Part shown: positions 32,373-43,503 of the stretch, one piece after another | How positions within the stretch are numbered: position 1 is the stretch's first letter | How the letters are laid out: every line of letters begins with the position of its first letter | Assembly (NCBI GenBank): GCA_016490735.1 | Contig: JAEMWC010000375.1 | Coordinates: 370,001 to 434,000, forward strand | DNA length: 64,000 nt | Direction of reading: 5' to 3' | Origin: Pachyseris speciosa | Lineage: Eukaryota; Cnidaria; Anthozoa; Scleractinia; Pachyseridae | Translations under genes and position numbers: made by a program | The notes under the pieces: model-generated | Database searches by the model: none | Told to the model about the DNA's origin: nothing | The model's input: only the letters and a program-made list of their open reading frames with translations

Positions 32373-33445
32373 TTAAACAAGCTCTTCAATCCACGCTCTT
32401 CTCCTTCTCTCTGACTCTACTGCGCCTGCTCTACTTGGGTTTCTCCTTGGCTGAATTGGCTGTTGAAAGTCCTCAGCGGCATGGCTTACTGCAGGACCTC
32501 CATGATCGTCCGACGCAACAGATTCATCTTCACTCCTTATTTCCAGTGGGTACAACAACTGAATCGGACGTCTCAAGGTAGAGGATCTGCGGTTTTTGGA
32601 CTTCACTCTAATAGTTGCACCTCTGACAAGACCATCTGCTCCAGTTATCAAATCTTGAACTCTAGCCAGTCTCCAGAATCCTCGAGGTCGCTCCTCATCA
32701 TGCAAGACAACAATATCTCCAACTGCTATTAGTGTCGAGTCAGACCTCTTGCCAGAATGTCGATGTGAGTCACGGAGATCTATCAAGTATTCATTCTTCC
32801 ACCTGTGGCAGAAATGATTCATCACATTGCTAAGATGGTTTGCTCTCTTGCTTAGGTCAGTGGGTGAAAGTTCAACATCAGCATCTGATAATTCTTCAGT
32901 AGTCCTATGATCAGGTAGGCTTAGTAACCTTCGTCCATGAGGCAGGCGTGATGGTGTAATTGGTTCATCTACTTCTTCAGAGGACACATAAAAAAGTGGT
33001 CTTGAATTGAGAATCATTTCCACCTCAACAGTGACGGTCATCAGTTCTTCATATGTGAATTTCGCCCCTCCAATGGTTTTCTTCAGGCACCGTTTCATGG
33101 ACCTTATCATCCTCTCAAACAAGCCTCCCCACCAAGGGGCTCTTTCAAGATTGAAGATCCATTTGACTTTTTTCTCTGCTAAGTACTGTTTTACTCGTGG
33201 ATTTCTCATCAGCTCTGTTATCTGTTAAGATGCAAGGTCGTCCCATTGTCTGAAACAATACTGGAAGGTAAGCCTCGTCTTGCTGTGAATCTTCGGAAAC
33301 GTCTAAGAAATGCTTCTGGAGTCAAGTCCGGCACTATGTCAAGGTGAACTGCTCTCGTCACACAGCATGTGTATAGGCAAATCCAGACCTTCTTCTCGGT
33401 TTTCCTCTGAGCTTCCTTCTCATACAATGGGCCAGCATAGACCAT
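32373..33445 (-). pseudogene. BEL/Pao integrase and C-terminal domain
   Basis: 33218-33445 carries the integrase core start (LYTCCVTRAVHLDIVPDLT with the first Asp, then SDNGTTLHLN with the second). A stop and frame change near 33210 separates it from 32373-33209, which holds WIFNLERAPWWGGLFERMIR, an ILNSRPL phrase and a C-terminal segment (GDIVVLHDEERPRGFWRLARV) typical of the domain after BEL/Pao integrases. The third catalytic Glu region (GGLFER) is present. Confidence 0.85.
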
Positions 33446-34016
33446 TTTGTAACATCCCCATCAAACTTTTTCAACTCTAACTTAGGAAGTTTAACTCGGG
33501 GGCTTGCCGCTTGCGGTTCAGGGGAAGTTGAGATATGGGCTGAGGCAATCTGAGAGCTTACCGTTGCGGTTTGTCCGCTTTCAGAGGTCAGCTTGTCTGA
33601 CGTAGATGGGATAGGTTCCATCATAGGTGTAGAAATGGCGGGAAACACTGCATCCAATCGAGCGATCACAAATTTCACTCTATTTTGAAAGAGGTCGGCT
33701 GTTTTAATCTCCTCCACGATGTCGTCTTCTACCGATAACTCGAGGATTTCCAGGTTAAGTTCTTGCAAGAGTTCAAATTTCTTACTCAGAGTCGTTCGAT
33801 GGTGAAGGATTGCTGTTCGCTGCTGAGACACTAGACGGTTTCTCCAGAATCGACTGTAGAATTTCATTCGCTGTATCCATCAAGCACTCAGTGGATCTCC
33901 TGTGTGCGGTTCGAATTTGTCGTTTCCTTCTAATTTCCGTTTCAGACACCGCTTGGTTTTCGCTTCCCCCAGCTTCAGAGGGCACAGAAGTGGCTGTAGG
34001 CTTTCTTTTTTTCCAT
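33446..34016 (-). pseudogene. BEL/Pao gag remnant
   Basis: The ATG at about 34014 is followed by an A-run that puts it one base out of frame with the Lys/Arg-rich N terminus (33782-33985 frame). A second frameshift near 33830 leads to a helical stretch (LSKKFELLQELNLEILEL) and then PKLELKKFDGDVTKW, the conserved gag phrase of BEL/Pao elements. The frame then runs straight into integrase codons, marking the internal deletion at about 33440-33450. Confidence 0.75.
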
Positions 34017-34333
34017 GTTTACGAACGCTTTGTCGTTGGCTCAAAGATTCAACCAGAATGTTTTCAAGAACTTCTCAGAATATTAGGCTTTCTTCGAAGA
34101 TTTTCTCGATGTACCCGGCTCGAAGGACCATGTTCGGAAAGGTTCAATGGTTTTAGGTCGCTGTAAGAAGGATATCAGGCTCAAAATTCTATCAAACTCA
34201 ACAACGTTTAATCCACTTCTGTCCGTCGAAAAACCACATTCTGCAAGCACATGTCTTCCAATCCCATGATGCCTAGACAAACTTTCAAACAGGCACGTAA
34301 GGCGTGCGTACAGTTATCGCAACATTCCTAACA

Positions 34334-34893
34334 AATTTTGATTTTAGTAGAAATGATGGGTTCTTTCCGTTACTATCATAGTAGTGACTACCAAAGCAAA
34401 GCATCGCTATTTGCTCAGCTGGTGAAACAAAATATTTTCCCTGGCTGGCGTGGCGATCGAAAAATCAACAAATTGTAATTAAAAGGCTCGGTAAACTGAT
34501 ATTGATAAGCTCTGAAGGGGCCAAACAGTCTCTGGTTTTGTCTTCTTTTATGCTGAAATGTAAACAGTATGTTTACATTTAGTGTGACGATGCTATCTTC
34601 TCGATTCTTCACCCACACAGCTGACCCCTCTTTATTACTACACTTTTTAATTAAGATAATGTAAAGTGACAGTGAGGGAACAGAATTCACTGAACAAAGG
34701 CGCCATTTACGAGAGTTAATGCAAATTTGCTTCGCATGTAATTAAAAATAAATTAAAATGTGATTAATTAATCGAAGGTTCAAGCGAAGTGGAAACGGAT
34801 GGTCGCTGTGGCTGAAGTATACTTCTACCGAAATGTTGCTTGATTGAATTTTTGAAAGTGCCAAGTCTTTTCTATACAACAGACTCGTTTGTC
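34334..34893 (+). repeat. GPCR-cassette 5' flank, right part (promoter-proximal)
   Basis: Aligns with 53520-53640 (TAGTAGAAATGATG, TTCTTTCCGTTA, CTATTTGCTCAG(C/T)TGGTGAAAC, CTGGCGTGG(C/T)GATCG) and with 54080-54400 beyond a retroelement tail in the other copy. I see no clear TATA box. The receptor ATG follows at 34894. Confidence 0.65.
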
Positions 34894-35799
34894 ATGAACC
34901 AAACGTCAAAAACTTGCTTCTTTTTGGGTATCAACTTGGAAAATTCTGAAGATGTTTTCATCACGAATATCCTGACATGTATTCTCAACTCACTGTTTTC
35001 TGTAATGACGTTTGTGAGTAATTTTTTTATTCTACATGCGATTCGTAAAACACAGGACCTTCATTCGCCATCTTTTATCCTTTTGTGTTGCCTAGCTGTT
35101 CCCGATCTCCTTGTGGGTGCGATTTGTCAACCATCTTTCGTGGCATTTAAAATAGCCGAACTTATGGATAATTTCAAAGCGTACTGCATACTGAGAATGT
35201 TCAATGACATATCTGGCTACATAGTTTCTGGAGTATCTTTACTCACTTTAGCTGCTGTGTTGATTGATCGTCTTCTAACTCTAACTCTTCATTTACGATA
35301 CCAAACGATGGTTACTGTTCCTCGTGTGTTGTTTACTGCTTTTGTCCTCTGGATGTTTTCCATAACGTGTGTTGTATCAAAGTTTTGGTTCAACTATATA
35401 AACTGGATTCTTCTGCCCCTGGTTATTTTCCTTCTCACATTAATTTGTATCAGCTCGAGTATTTTCAAAATATTTCAGATCGTTCGCAGACACCAACGCC
35501 AGATAAACGACCAAAACATGGCTGCTCCGAGTCTTCAGACCAACACGGTGCATGTTCTCAAGTGTAGAAAATCAGCTGTGACGGTACTTTATGTTTATGG
35601 TTTGTTCTTAATCTCCTACCTTCCATTCTTTGTGGCTAGTGTAGTAATAGTTCGTATTGGGTACACCAGAAATATGAAAATCGCCTTTGACTACGCTGCA
35701 ACTGCTGGTTTCATCAACTCCTTCATAAATCCACTCGTGTATTGCTGGCGAATAAGGGAGATACGACGAGCAGTGAAGAATGTGCTCAGACTGGAATAA
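34894..35799 (+). CDS. Class A (rhodopsin-like) GPCR, intact, single exon
   Basis: A 301-residue plasma-membrane receptor of unknown ligand. The start was chosen at ATG 34894 because the paralogue at 49302 begins with the same MNQT; the frame upstream has only TTG. An N-glycosylation sequon (NQT) lies at residue 2. Helices, approximately: TM1 24-49 (Asn43), TM2 58-82 (Asp71), TM3 96-128 with Cys98 and Asp125-Arg126-Leu127, TM4 145-165 (Trp153), TM5 170-193, TM6 228-252 (Pro244, without the usual Trp two residues before), TM7 266-288 with NPLVY at 279-283. Short basic C tail. ECL2 is very short. Its 5' flank is split by a BEL/Pao insertion, leaving about 560 bases of original flank. Similar in size to cnidarian orphan receptors often labelled adenosine- or melanocortin-like; the ligand class is not determinable here. 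Confidence 0.93.
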   Translation: MNQTSKTCFFLGINLENSEDVFITNILTCILNSLFSVMTFVSNFFILHAIRKTQDLHSPSFILLCCLAVPDLLVGAICQPSFVAFKIAELMDNFKAYCILRMFNDISGYIVSGVSLLTLAAVLIDRLLTLTLHLRYQTMVTVPRVLFTAFVLWMFSITCVVSKFWFNYINWILLPLVIFLLTLICISSSIFKIFQIVRRHQRQINDQNMAAPSLQTNTVHVLKCRKSAVTVLYVYGLFLISYLPFFVASVVIVRIGYTRNMKIAFDYAATAGFINSFINPLVYCWRIREIRRAVKNVLRLE

Positions 35800-36335
35800 A
35801 CTGAGACAAAACTCTAACAAGCTACAACAGCCATTTCAGGCTGTCAGGCTATTTGGTCTTCGTGGTAGCGACTTGCCTCTAGAGGGACTGTTGCCACTTT
35901 GCAAGGTTTACAAAATTTAACTCTTCCGCATCGTCCTGCACTGATGTGTATGAAGACTAAACCTCGTCTATCAGCCTTAGAAATCGTAGCATAGAGGTCC
36001 AGTTAAGCAAAGAAGAATTCTCGTTGTTCAGCACTCATCTGTTGGGGTTTGGATTAGGCGCCAGTCTGAAGAGCAATGTCTTCTGTTATTGCTATGACAA
36101 CTGGTTTTTAAAATCATGCTAAACATTCCGGCAGCTAGCTCTTGTTCGAGCAAGGGGAGTCGAGTTTTAGCGCCACTTTTTCGTTTTCTTCTACTTTATG
36201 TTAGTTTAAGTATAAGAGTAACCCTCCTACTGAGCTGAAGAAACTAGACGCTAGGGATCTTTGATCTAAAGACGTCACGTAGTCATCAACCAACATCAAA
36301 CACAGGGTTTGTCAGTGTATCAGTCAATTCCAAAA
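35800..36335 (+). other. 3' flank of the receptor, shared with the copy at 50208
   Basis: AAACTCTAACA(A/G)(G/C)CTACAAC just after the stop, then a TTTGGTCTT(C/A) phrase and CTCGT(C/T)TATCAG, recur in order after the receptor at 49302. The duplicated unit therefore extends past the coding region. No further gene. Confidence 0.65.
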
Positions 36336-36379
36336 GCGCTCATCCCCCCGGGCGTACCCTGGGTATTTGACCAGATGTA

Positions 36380-36700
36380 ATAATAATGATGATGGTAATA
36401 ATAATAATAATTTATTCAAGAATATCATGAAGAACATATTTACAACAAAACTATTTACAAGGATAAATGCTGTTTAAAAAAAAACCGCACTCTCAATTTT
36501 TTATGTACACTTTCAGCAAAACTAAAATTTTCGTATTTCGAAATTGTTGTGTCCATGTTTAACATGAAGTTTTAAAATATTTGAAAAAAAAAAGTAATGG
36601 GTCGGCATCCAGAAAATGTGACAAAAAAAAAGTAGCCTAAAAAAGTCGAATAAAAATGTTTACAAATATTATCTATAAGTATGTAAAACAAACACAAATC
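36380..36700 (-). mobile_element. LINE 3' tail with (AAT)n
   Basis: AATAATAATAATAATTTATTCAAG (36396 onward) is the reversed form of a LINE 3' end with an (ATT)n tail. The following ~300 A-rich bases contain no coding remnant. Confidence 0.4.
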
Positions 36701-36701
<1 letters not shown>

Positions 36702-36732
<31 letters not shown>

Positions 36733-37545
36733 AATAAAATAAAAATATTCAACTGCGCCTTACATAAGATATTGAAATAACATATAAATAAGACTTGAAT
36801 TTACAATTGTAAAATTCCTAATTAATATATTTACTAAATAAAAAAGTTTCAAGTCTACTTTTAAAAATGCTTAAACTGGAAATAGACCTCATCGTAGATG
36901 GAAGCAGATTCCAAAGTCTGGTGGCAGCACAACTAAACGATCTATCCCCCAAGGTCTTCTTGGTTCATGTCTTATTGGTGATATTAATAAAACACCAGGG
37001 GCGTGATTGCGCCTTAAATCTTACCTAGACAGAGGCAGTACATATACTAAACGGCGGAAATATTCAGGTGCCATACCGTGCAAAACTTTAAATGTAAGAG
37101 GTAATATTTCATATTCAATGCGGTAGCAAATAGGCAGCCAGTGTAACTCGCGAAGCAGAGGCGTGATATTGCACGACTTTGGGGCACAATAAACATTAAC
37201 CAAGCGAGCGCTAGCATTGATAAAACGCTACAGCTTAGATAGCTGATATTTCTGCAAGCCATACAATAGGCTATGACAGTAGTCGAGTCTACTAGTAATA
37301 AACGCGTGAACTAGTGACTCAGTGTTGCTTCTGGATAAATACTTCCTAATATATCTGATGTAATAAAGATAATAAAATGCACCGCTACATGTCTTGGTAA
37401 TGTTTACGTCCATATTCAAATGAGGGTCGAACCATGTGCTCAAGTTACGGAGGGATTAATGTTAATGTTATAGTTGCCAAGTCTAACACCATCAATAGAC
37501 ACTTTTGCTAGCCGCTTCCGTGACCCAACAAGCAAGAATGATTTG
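36702..37545 (-). pseudogene. CR1/L2-type LINE, C-terminal RT half, with (ATT)n tail
   Basis: The minus strand reads, from 37545 leftward: NKSFLLVGSRKRLAKVSIDG, then TWFDPHLNMDVNITKTC, SLVHAFITSRLDYCHSLLYG, and after a frame change ITPLLRELHWLPICYRIEYE with TFKVLHGMAPEYF. These are post-catalytic segments of a CR1/L2 reverse transcriptase. The 3' untranslated region ends in an (AAT)n tract at 36702. Immediately right of 37545 the same kind of element continues on the opposite strand. Confidence 0.85.
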
Positions 37546-38625
37546 TTCTGGAATCCCATTTACCATTCATTTAGACCAACCTGACGATACTGACGGTAGG
37601 AATCTGTTAGATATACAGGAGTCGATGAGCCTCAGGCAGCATCTTCGTCAATCTACACATGAACTTCGTCACACACTAGATTTGATCATCACTCGTACAT
37701 CTGATGATATCATTGCTGCTCGCCCCTTCACTGGTGAGTTATTCTCCGACCATTTCCCGGTCTTCTGTCAACTAAAGCTTGAAGGACCTCAAGCGGATGT
37801 CAAACGCGTGCAGTTCAGGAAAATTAAATCAATTGACCCCGACCAATTTCCGAGGACATTCGTTCTTCTCAGCTCTATCATGAACAACTGGATGATTTAG
37901 ACTCCCTATTCAGCTGTTATAAAGAGACATTAAGAACTGTAGTGGATATGTATGCACCCATCTTGTCTCGTGATATCACTGTCCGGCCTCGTGCCTTGTG
38001 GCTTAATGAAGATATCAGGAAAGCTAAGCGCTCAAGTCGAAAGGCTGAAAACAGGTGCAGAGCTACTAGATTACCTACTGATCTTGTTGTTTTTAAGAGA
38101 GAAAGAAATCGCGTGGTACACTTGATGAATGAGGCACGTCGTATCTATTACAATCAGTTTATTGAAGATAATAGCACTGACCAGAGAACTCAAGACTGTT
38201 CACGGCAAATAAGAGTTTATTGCATATCTAGAAAGATCGATCTCTTCCTCCACATTCTGATGTTTTGTTGCTTGCAAATGAAATGTGTCAGTTCTTTATT
38301 GCCAAGATTACTAATATCAGATCAAAGCTGGACGGCATTTCTCCATCACACCCTCCGTGAATGCTTAAGCCTGACCTGATATCCCAACCTGGTGACATTG
38401 CATTGTCTGACTTTCATTGTCAAACGACTGAGGAGGTACGCGATACACCAGCGACTCTGCTAACTGCATATCTGGACCCGCTTCTTCCGGTGATAACCAA
38501 TATGGTTAACCTGTCTTTGTAGAGTGGATATTTTTGCTAACGCTTGGAAAACTGCTGTAGTACACCCATTATTGAAAAAGCAGGGACTCGATCCAAAAAA
38601 AAAAAAATGTTGGGGTTACACTTTA
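37546..38625 (+). pseudogene. CR1/L2-type LINE, endonuclease end and RT entry, inverted
   Basis: The + strand reads FTIHLDQPDDTDGRNLLDIQ, then HTLDLIITRTSDDI and LFSDHFPVFCQL (endonuclease end with the conserved SDH). After a frameshift near 37900 come PRALWLNEDIRKAKRSSRKAE and RNRVVHLMNEARRIYYNQFI (linker). Broken frames at 38500-38610 encode AWKTAVVHPLLKKQG (RT entry). It lies head to head with the C-terminal half at 36702-37545, consistent with a 5' inversion of one element. Confidence 0.85.
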
Positions 38626-38639
38626 ACGTCTTCACAGGA

Positions 38640-38945
38640 TTTTGATATACGGAGATCCTGCCATTTCTGAAATTGCAGCATTTTATAGGCTAGACAAGGT
38701 ACGTATGGGGGAGTTTCTTACTCCACAACTTGCATTTGTAGAGCTAGTTCGTCTCATCCCAAAGAAATTATGAGCCGACGCGTCGCTAAAGCGATAGCGG
38801 TGATGACGGGTGATAAAATCCAAGGCGGCGAACTCTTATTTATTGTTTGGGTCCTTCCCTTAAAATATCTTACGTACGCTTCGCTTTTTCTCTTTCGCAA
38901 AGCCAAAATTATGTGGCTTGCCGCTCACGGAATTTCCACGATTAC
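38640..38945. other. Intergenic stretch, nothing recognised
   Basis: No supported feature. Confidence 0.35.
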
Positions 38946-38947
38946 GG

Positions 38948-39989
38948 CAATCTCGTACCCAGAGTCCTTGGGCTCTTTGGTCAGCGGGTGGACACCCGGA
39001 GAGACTCTGGGATAATGGACTCCATTTTCCCAGAAAATCTGGGGTTCCGGTCTTAGTGTGCGTGCTTGGGGAGACTCAACGAACTTTCTAGTTACGAGCA
39101 TTTACGAGCAGTATTGGAATGAATTTGAAGAAGTTGAGCTGTAATATTTCACAGGTCACAGGTACAGTTCAGTGTTTTATTGATTGGTAACTACGCCAAA
39201 AAGTTTGTCCTCGATCGAAAAGAAAAATTTGGATGGTGAATAGGGCTGGGAGACACATTTGGGTTTCTGTATTTATTCGCAGCATGGTGACCTGTATATA
39301 TGTGGACCTGTGGAATGTGACCTGTACTTTAGCTCCGCTGCTGAGATTTGAGTTGTAGTAATTGCATGTAGGTAGTTTATATGACACAGTTTTGATGGTG
39401 CTTCGTGTAGCGAGTAGTGTTTACTTGAAATATTCAGTTCTTAATTTAATGAAAGTAGTTTTGGAGTTACTGAAGCGAAATGTACTGCAATAAAGTTCAT
39501 TGGTTAGTCACCATGTAGTTATTGGTTGCTTATGCAGCTAAAATGCAGTCTTTTGATCTAGAATAAAGAGACAGTAGTCGTGTGTAAAACCCTTGTTTCG
39601 GCTCACGGATTAAAGAGCGAGTTATTTTTATATTGCATGTGTTAGTGAGCTTGTTCCGGCTTCGCATAGCCGGGAAGCCGCGTAGCCACACATTCTAGAT
39701 GTGTTTTGGAGTGGCGAGGTAGTCTGCAGTTAAGCGAAAACATGGGCAATAGAAAAATAACAGTTACACAAACTACAAAAAACAACAACAACAACAACAA
39801 CAAACAAAAAAAAATCCGAGTTTGATATTTAAAACCTCCCTCCAAAACGAGGAAGTCGGTTCCTGGGTTTCCGGCTTGGTTAACTATTGTTATACAGGCG
39901 ACCAATAAAAACAATTCTTTAATTCCATTATCCCAGAGTCTCTCCGTGCGTCCACCCGCTGACTAAATAGCGCGAGGACTCGAGATTGT
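38948..39989. mobile_element. ~1.04-kb element with ~70-bp terminal inverted repeats
   Basis: CAATCTCGTACCCAGAGTCC...GTCAGCGGGTGGAC...GAGAGACTCTGGGATAATGGA (38948-39020) is inverted at 39922-39989 with about 80% identity by eye. The interior has no convincing gene; a minus-strand frame at 39642-39914 contains a low-complexity Leu/Val run. Likely a non-autonomous DNA transposon; superfamily not determined. Confidence 0.55.
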
Positions 39990-40159
39990 GATTACGGCTT
40001 AGATCCAGGAGACGCATGTACTTCATAAAAGTCCCAGAAGAAGTCTACGATAGAAATTTCGACAAAACGCGCTGCAGAAATAAAAACGTTTTATAACTCA
40101 AAGTTTTCCAGTGCTCAGTGCTAACCAATTTTTTGGCTTTACAAAACAAAAGTTGGCCA

Positions 40160-40995
40160 GAAATGTTTACTAAAATTGTCGCTATCATGGGGGAGCCCTC
40201 GCTTTGGTCGAGGCTTTGAGAACGCTATTTGCCCATTTGGTCAAAGGGAAAAAGGTTTTTCGTTGTTTGGTGGGTGACTTTTGATTAAGTAAATTGCGTA
40301 ATTACAACCCAACATTGAAGATAAGTGTCACTATGTAATGAAAGTTAACACAAACGTTTCAGTCATAGCCCTTATCGGCGCGGACAACATCATACCGTCT
40401 AGACTTATCATACTTAATTGATGCGCGCCTCTGTATGGCTTGATGTCACGAAAACAATTCATATTAAAACTATGGTTCGTTCAGTTAGTGAATAGGCAGT
40501 TGGATAGGTTGGCGTCAAAATCGTTAACATTGACCAAATGTAGAGCCGTAGAGCCCTGTTGAGAGTAGCTTGGCTTTAAACTGGCCGAAAGTCTTCAACA
40601 TATTTTGATTTTGAGACGCCTTTACTTAAACTTTGGGTTTCTATACAAGTGGACATGAATTTCTGCGACCGTGTAAAAACTTTAAGACAGTCTATGTTAT
40701 TGATAATTTTTAATTAGGAGCAGCGAAATGGGGAAAAGCTATCGTGTCCTTATGTTAACTGCTGGGCATAAAAAAGGCTAATCTAGGTTAATTTAAAAAA
40801 TCCATAAACGGAGAAAAATCATTATTCTTATGGCCATCATAAATAACTTTTTACACCCAGCTGCCTCATATTTCTAAATCACTTTTAAATTTGATATTTG
40901 CGTAGAAATATCTGATTATTTGTTCCCCCTGTCAAAAGCTGAACTTAGCCAGATAAGACTACTTGCAAACCTCCGCCATTGTATTCTGGCAACGT
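40160..40995 (+). repeat. GPCR-cassette 5' flank
   Basis: Contains the same ordered blocks as 14720-15420 and 18370-18860, ending ...TCTGGCAACGTCTGCAATA before the receptor ATG at 40996. Confidence 0.7.
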
Positions 40996-42561
40996 CTGCA
41001 ATAGCAGAGTACCGTAGTCATGAACAATACAAAATTTAATAATAATAATAATAATAATTGAAACATATTTATACAGGATTGCTGCATCAGTTTTAAGAAA
41101 AACTGCTATCAACGCAGGTCCTGTACAAAAACAAAAGAATACAAATATGAATTTCAAAAAAATTACAATGATATAAAATGGTACAATAAAAAGACAATTC
41201 GAACAGTTAAGAATTCTAAGAATTATTAAAAATTTTTGCACCTTTGTTAAAAAAAAAGCGCGCTTGGTGCATTCTAAGTTAACGTTTTCTAAAATAAGGT
41301 CATTATTGTTTCTAGTTTTGTGGCGGTGAATGTTACGGTTTCTTACATTAAAATAATTAGAAAGGTATCTGGGAACTCTCTTTGCAATGCACTCATTAAG
41401 TAATACATAAAATATTAGCGGGAGACCTTTATGAGCAGTTAAAACGGATATATAGCGAATATTTTATGTTACTTGTGAAATGAAACAATAGATTGTGTTT
41501 GTCGTGTTTGTAATGTTAATCAGTAGAGATCTGTATGAAAGTTAATGCATACTAATTAGTGGAGCAGGACACCTTTATGAAAGTTAATATTTTTTATTGG
41601 GGTTTAGAGAGGTATACATGTGACTCAAATACTACCCGTAGATTGGTCGTTAGTCTTATGAATTATTAATGAATTTTACAACCAGTCTTAAAATGTGTGT
41701 CCGTCTTCTGTAATAGAGAGGTTCCCAGCCCAGTTTTGTCATAATTTGATCAGTTGATAGATCAGAGGCAGCTGCTCGCTGCTCGTCTTTGCAGTCGTTC
41801 AATCTTGTCACTGTTTCCTACTCCACATTCATGCCACACAGCATGCCACATCTCGAACCGGGAGGACTATGGCTTTATAGAGTCTATTTTCAGCTTCTAG
41901 CGTAAGTGAAGGTCTTATTCTAGAGAACAATCCGAGTATCTCAGATACCTTCATCCTCACATAGTCCACATGGTCATTGAAGGAAAGGGTGTCGTCAAGA
42001 ACAACACCCAGGTACTTAAACGTGTCCGAATGCTTAATGGCCTGTCCATTTAGGCTTATATCAATTTCATCACACTTTTGTCTCGCAATTCGTTGGCGAG
42101 TGCCGAAAGTCATGAATTCCGTCTTCTTCATGTTGAGAACAAGTTTATTGTAGTGAAGCCACTGCGATAAATTAGCTAGATCAAGGCTCAACTTAAGTTC
42201 AATGTCCGAGGTGAATGTGGACAACAGATAGATCACTGTGTCATCCGCGTACATCATGATGTTGGAGAATTGGATACAGGACGGTAGGTCATTTATATAA
42301 AGGGTGAACAATACAGGGCCAAGGATGCTGCCCTGCGGTACACCTCTAAGGGCAGACATTGGACTGAACAGCTCACCTCCGACACAGACAGCCTTGACGT
42401 TAGACTTGCTTGTTTTACTCTCAGATGAGACAAAACAGAAAGAGTTTTCATCTCAAATATTCTAACGTGCATTCTCAACTCGCCGCTTTTTTCTGTAGTT
42501 ACGCTTGTGGGTGATTTGGTTATTTTACATGGGATTCGTAAAGCCCAGGACCTTCAGGGTT
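40996..42561 (+). pseudogene. GPCR relic: N terminus, split by a LINE insertion
   Basis: ATGAACAATACAAAATTT (40996-41013) is the receptor start, equivalent to MNQT/MNKT. The LINE at 41025-42412 interrupts about the seventh codon. Homology resumes near 42408 (GACTTGCTTGTTTT) and runs to 42561 (GGGATTCGTAAAGCCCAGGACCTTCA), covering the N terminus and TM1 with frameshifts. Everything after TM1 is lost, replaced by unrelated sequence from 42562. Confidence 0.8.
41025..42412 (-). pseudogene. 5'-truncated LINE reverse transcriptase with (ATT)n tail
   Basis: Minus strand: SALRGVPQGSILGPVLFTLY, IMMYADDTVIYLL (intact catalytic box), FMTFGTRQRIARQKC, KYLGVVLDDTLSFNDHVDYV, then after a short duplication and frameshift near 41815 DKIERLQRRAA, and STDQIMTKLGWEPLYYRRRT. 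A C-terminal AKRVPRYLSNYFNVRNRN region follows near 41370. The (AAT)n tract at 41036-41060 is the 3' tail. It interrupts a receptor cassette at codon ~7. Confidence 0.85.
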
Positions 42562-43235
42562 GTCCAATATACACACACTGTAACGGTCCGTATGAGCGAT
42601 TGTTTCGGTCCGTACGGCTCGTGTCACAGAGGGTAAAATCTGACGGATCGTACTTAGCGTAAACCAGCAGTCGGTCCGTATGCAATGACATAAGGTCCGT
42701 GAATAGCTGCATGCCGACTGATTTGAGCGAGTAGCCCAGTAAAGAAAAAGTTTCCACTGACGACGTTTTCATTCAAGACAGGTTGTACATCACGAAACAA
42801 CTAGATTTCTGTTTGCAGAAAGGTACGTATACCGAGTTGTAAATCATGTTATTTCAGCCTTTCTTGTCGTTTGCAGCAAAATGCACAATGGAAAGAGCGT
42901 GGCGGTGTTTCCATTGGCCAATGCACAATAGGAAGCTTGTGGCGGTATTTCATTGGTCATGCACAATAGAAAGCACGTGGCTTCATTTACGTATTTACTG
43001 ACGAAAGATCGACTGCGAATAAAAATGTGCTTTGTTTGCGTTAGCGCCAACAGCATATTACTATTACTGTAGTCAAATTTAATCGGGTTTGTTGCTAGTA
43101 CGTGGCATAACTTTGTTTTCCAAATTCGTTAGGGAAAAATATCTAGTGTCAGTTGGCGACAACCAAATCGTAGCCACTCTTTACTGGACCGCACTTTGTC
43201 TTCAAATCACAAATTTGAATAAGCCTGTGTAATAA
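42562..43235. repeat. Unknown sequence with a ~40-base tandem repeat
   Basis: 42562-42780 repeats CGGTCCGTA(T/C) four times at irregular spacing. 42876-42990 holds three diverged units of about 40 bases: ATGCACAAT(G/A)(G)GAAAG...GTGGC...TTTCATTGG(C/T)C. No gene recognised. Confidence 0.55.
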
Positions 43236-43243
43236 GCAAAATG

Positions 43244-43503
43244 AAACGAGACTTACCTGGAAGTTGAAATTTGATTGGAATTCTATCAGGCATCTAGAGA
43301 GCAGAGATTACACGAGATACAAGGCATGCGCACGATTGGTCATCCTTCAAAGAGGAGTGGCCACATGAAGCCCCATGACAAAGAACACAATATAACAAAA
43401 AACAGGGAGAGATTCAGTAAGCAATGGGTGGGGGCGTAATCTGTGCTCTCCAGATGCCTGATAGAATTCCAATCAAACTTCAACTTCCAGGTAAGTCTCG
43501 TTT
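43244..43503. repeat. Inverted repeat carrying splice-donor-like ends
   Basis: Arms 43244-43310 and 43438-43503 are inverse copies with about four differences. Each arm ends outward in CTTCCAGGTAAGTCTCGTTT, containing a perfect CAG-GTAAGT donor consensus. A third partial copy (AATTCTATCAGGCATCTA) lies at 43513-43530. Since a tyrosine-recombinase fragment lies just to the right, these may be DIRS-like terminal and internal complementary repeats; that is inference. Confidence 0.5.

Larger units (their letters stand above)
32038..34333 (-). mobile_element. BEL/Pao-type LTR retrotransposon, internally deleted, both LTRs and 5-bp TSD
   Basis: LTRs of 202-203 bases (32038-32239 and 34131-34333) differ at only a few positions, have TG...CA ends on the minus strand and are flanked by AATTT (32033-32037, 34334-34338). 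On the minus strand the primer-binding site lies next to the 5' LTR. Its plus-strand form CCGGCTCGAAGGACCA (34115-34130) equals the 3' end of an animal tRNA-Tyr plus CCA. The polypurine tract appears as CCTCCCCCCT just right of the 3' LTR (32240). Only gag and integrase remain; protease, reverse transcriptase and RNase H are gone, so it is non-autonomous. Confidence 0.9.

Noticed and set aside
34840..34893. Longer N terminus for the receptor at 34894
   Set aside because: The extension begins with TTG, not ATG, and does not align with the paralogue; ATG 34894 is shared.
39642..39914. Minus-strand frame with a Leu/Val-rich segment as a membrane protein
   Set aside because: Lies inside a terminal-inverted-repeat element and over a (CAA)n-like tract; no family resemblance.
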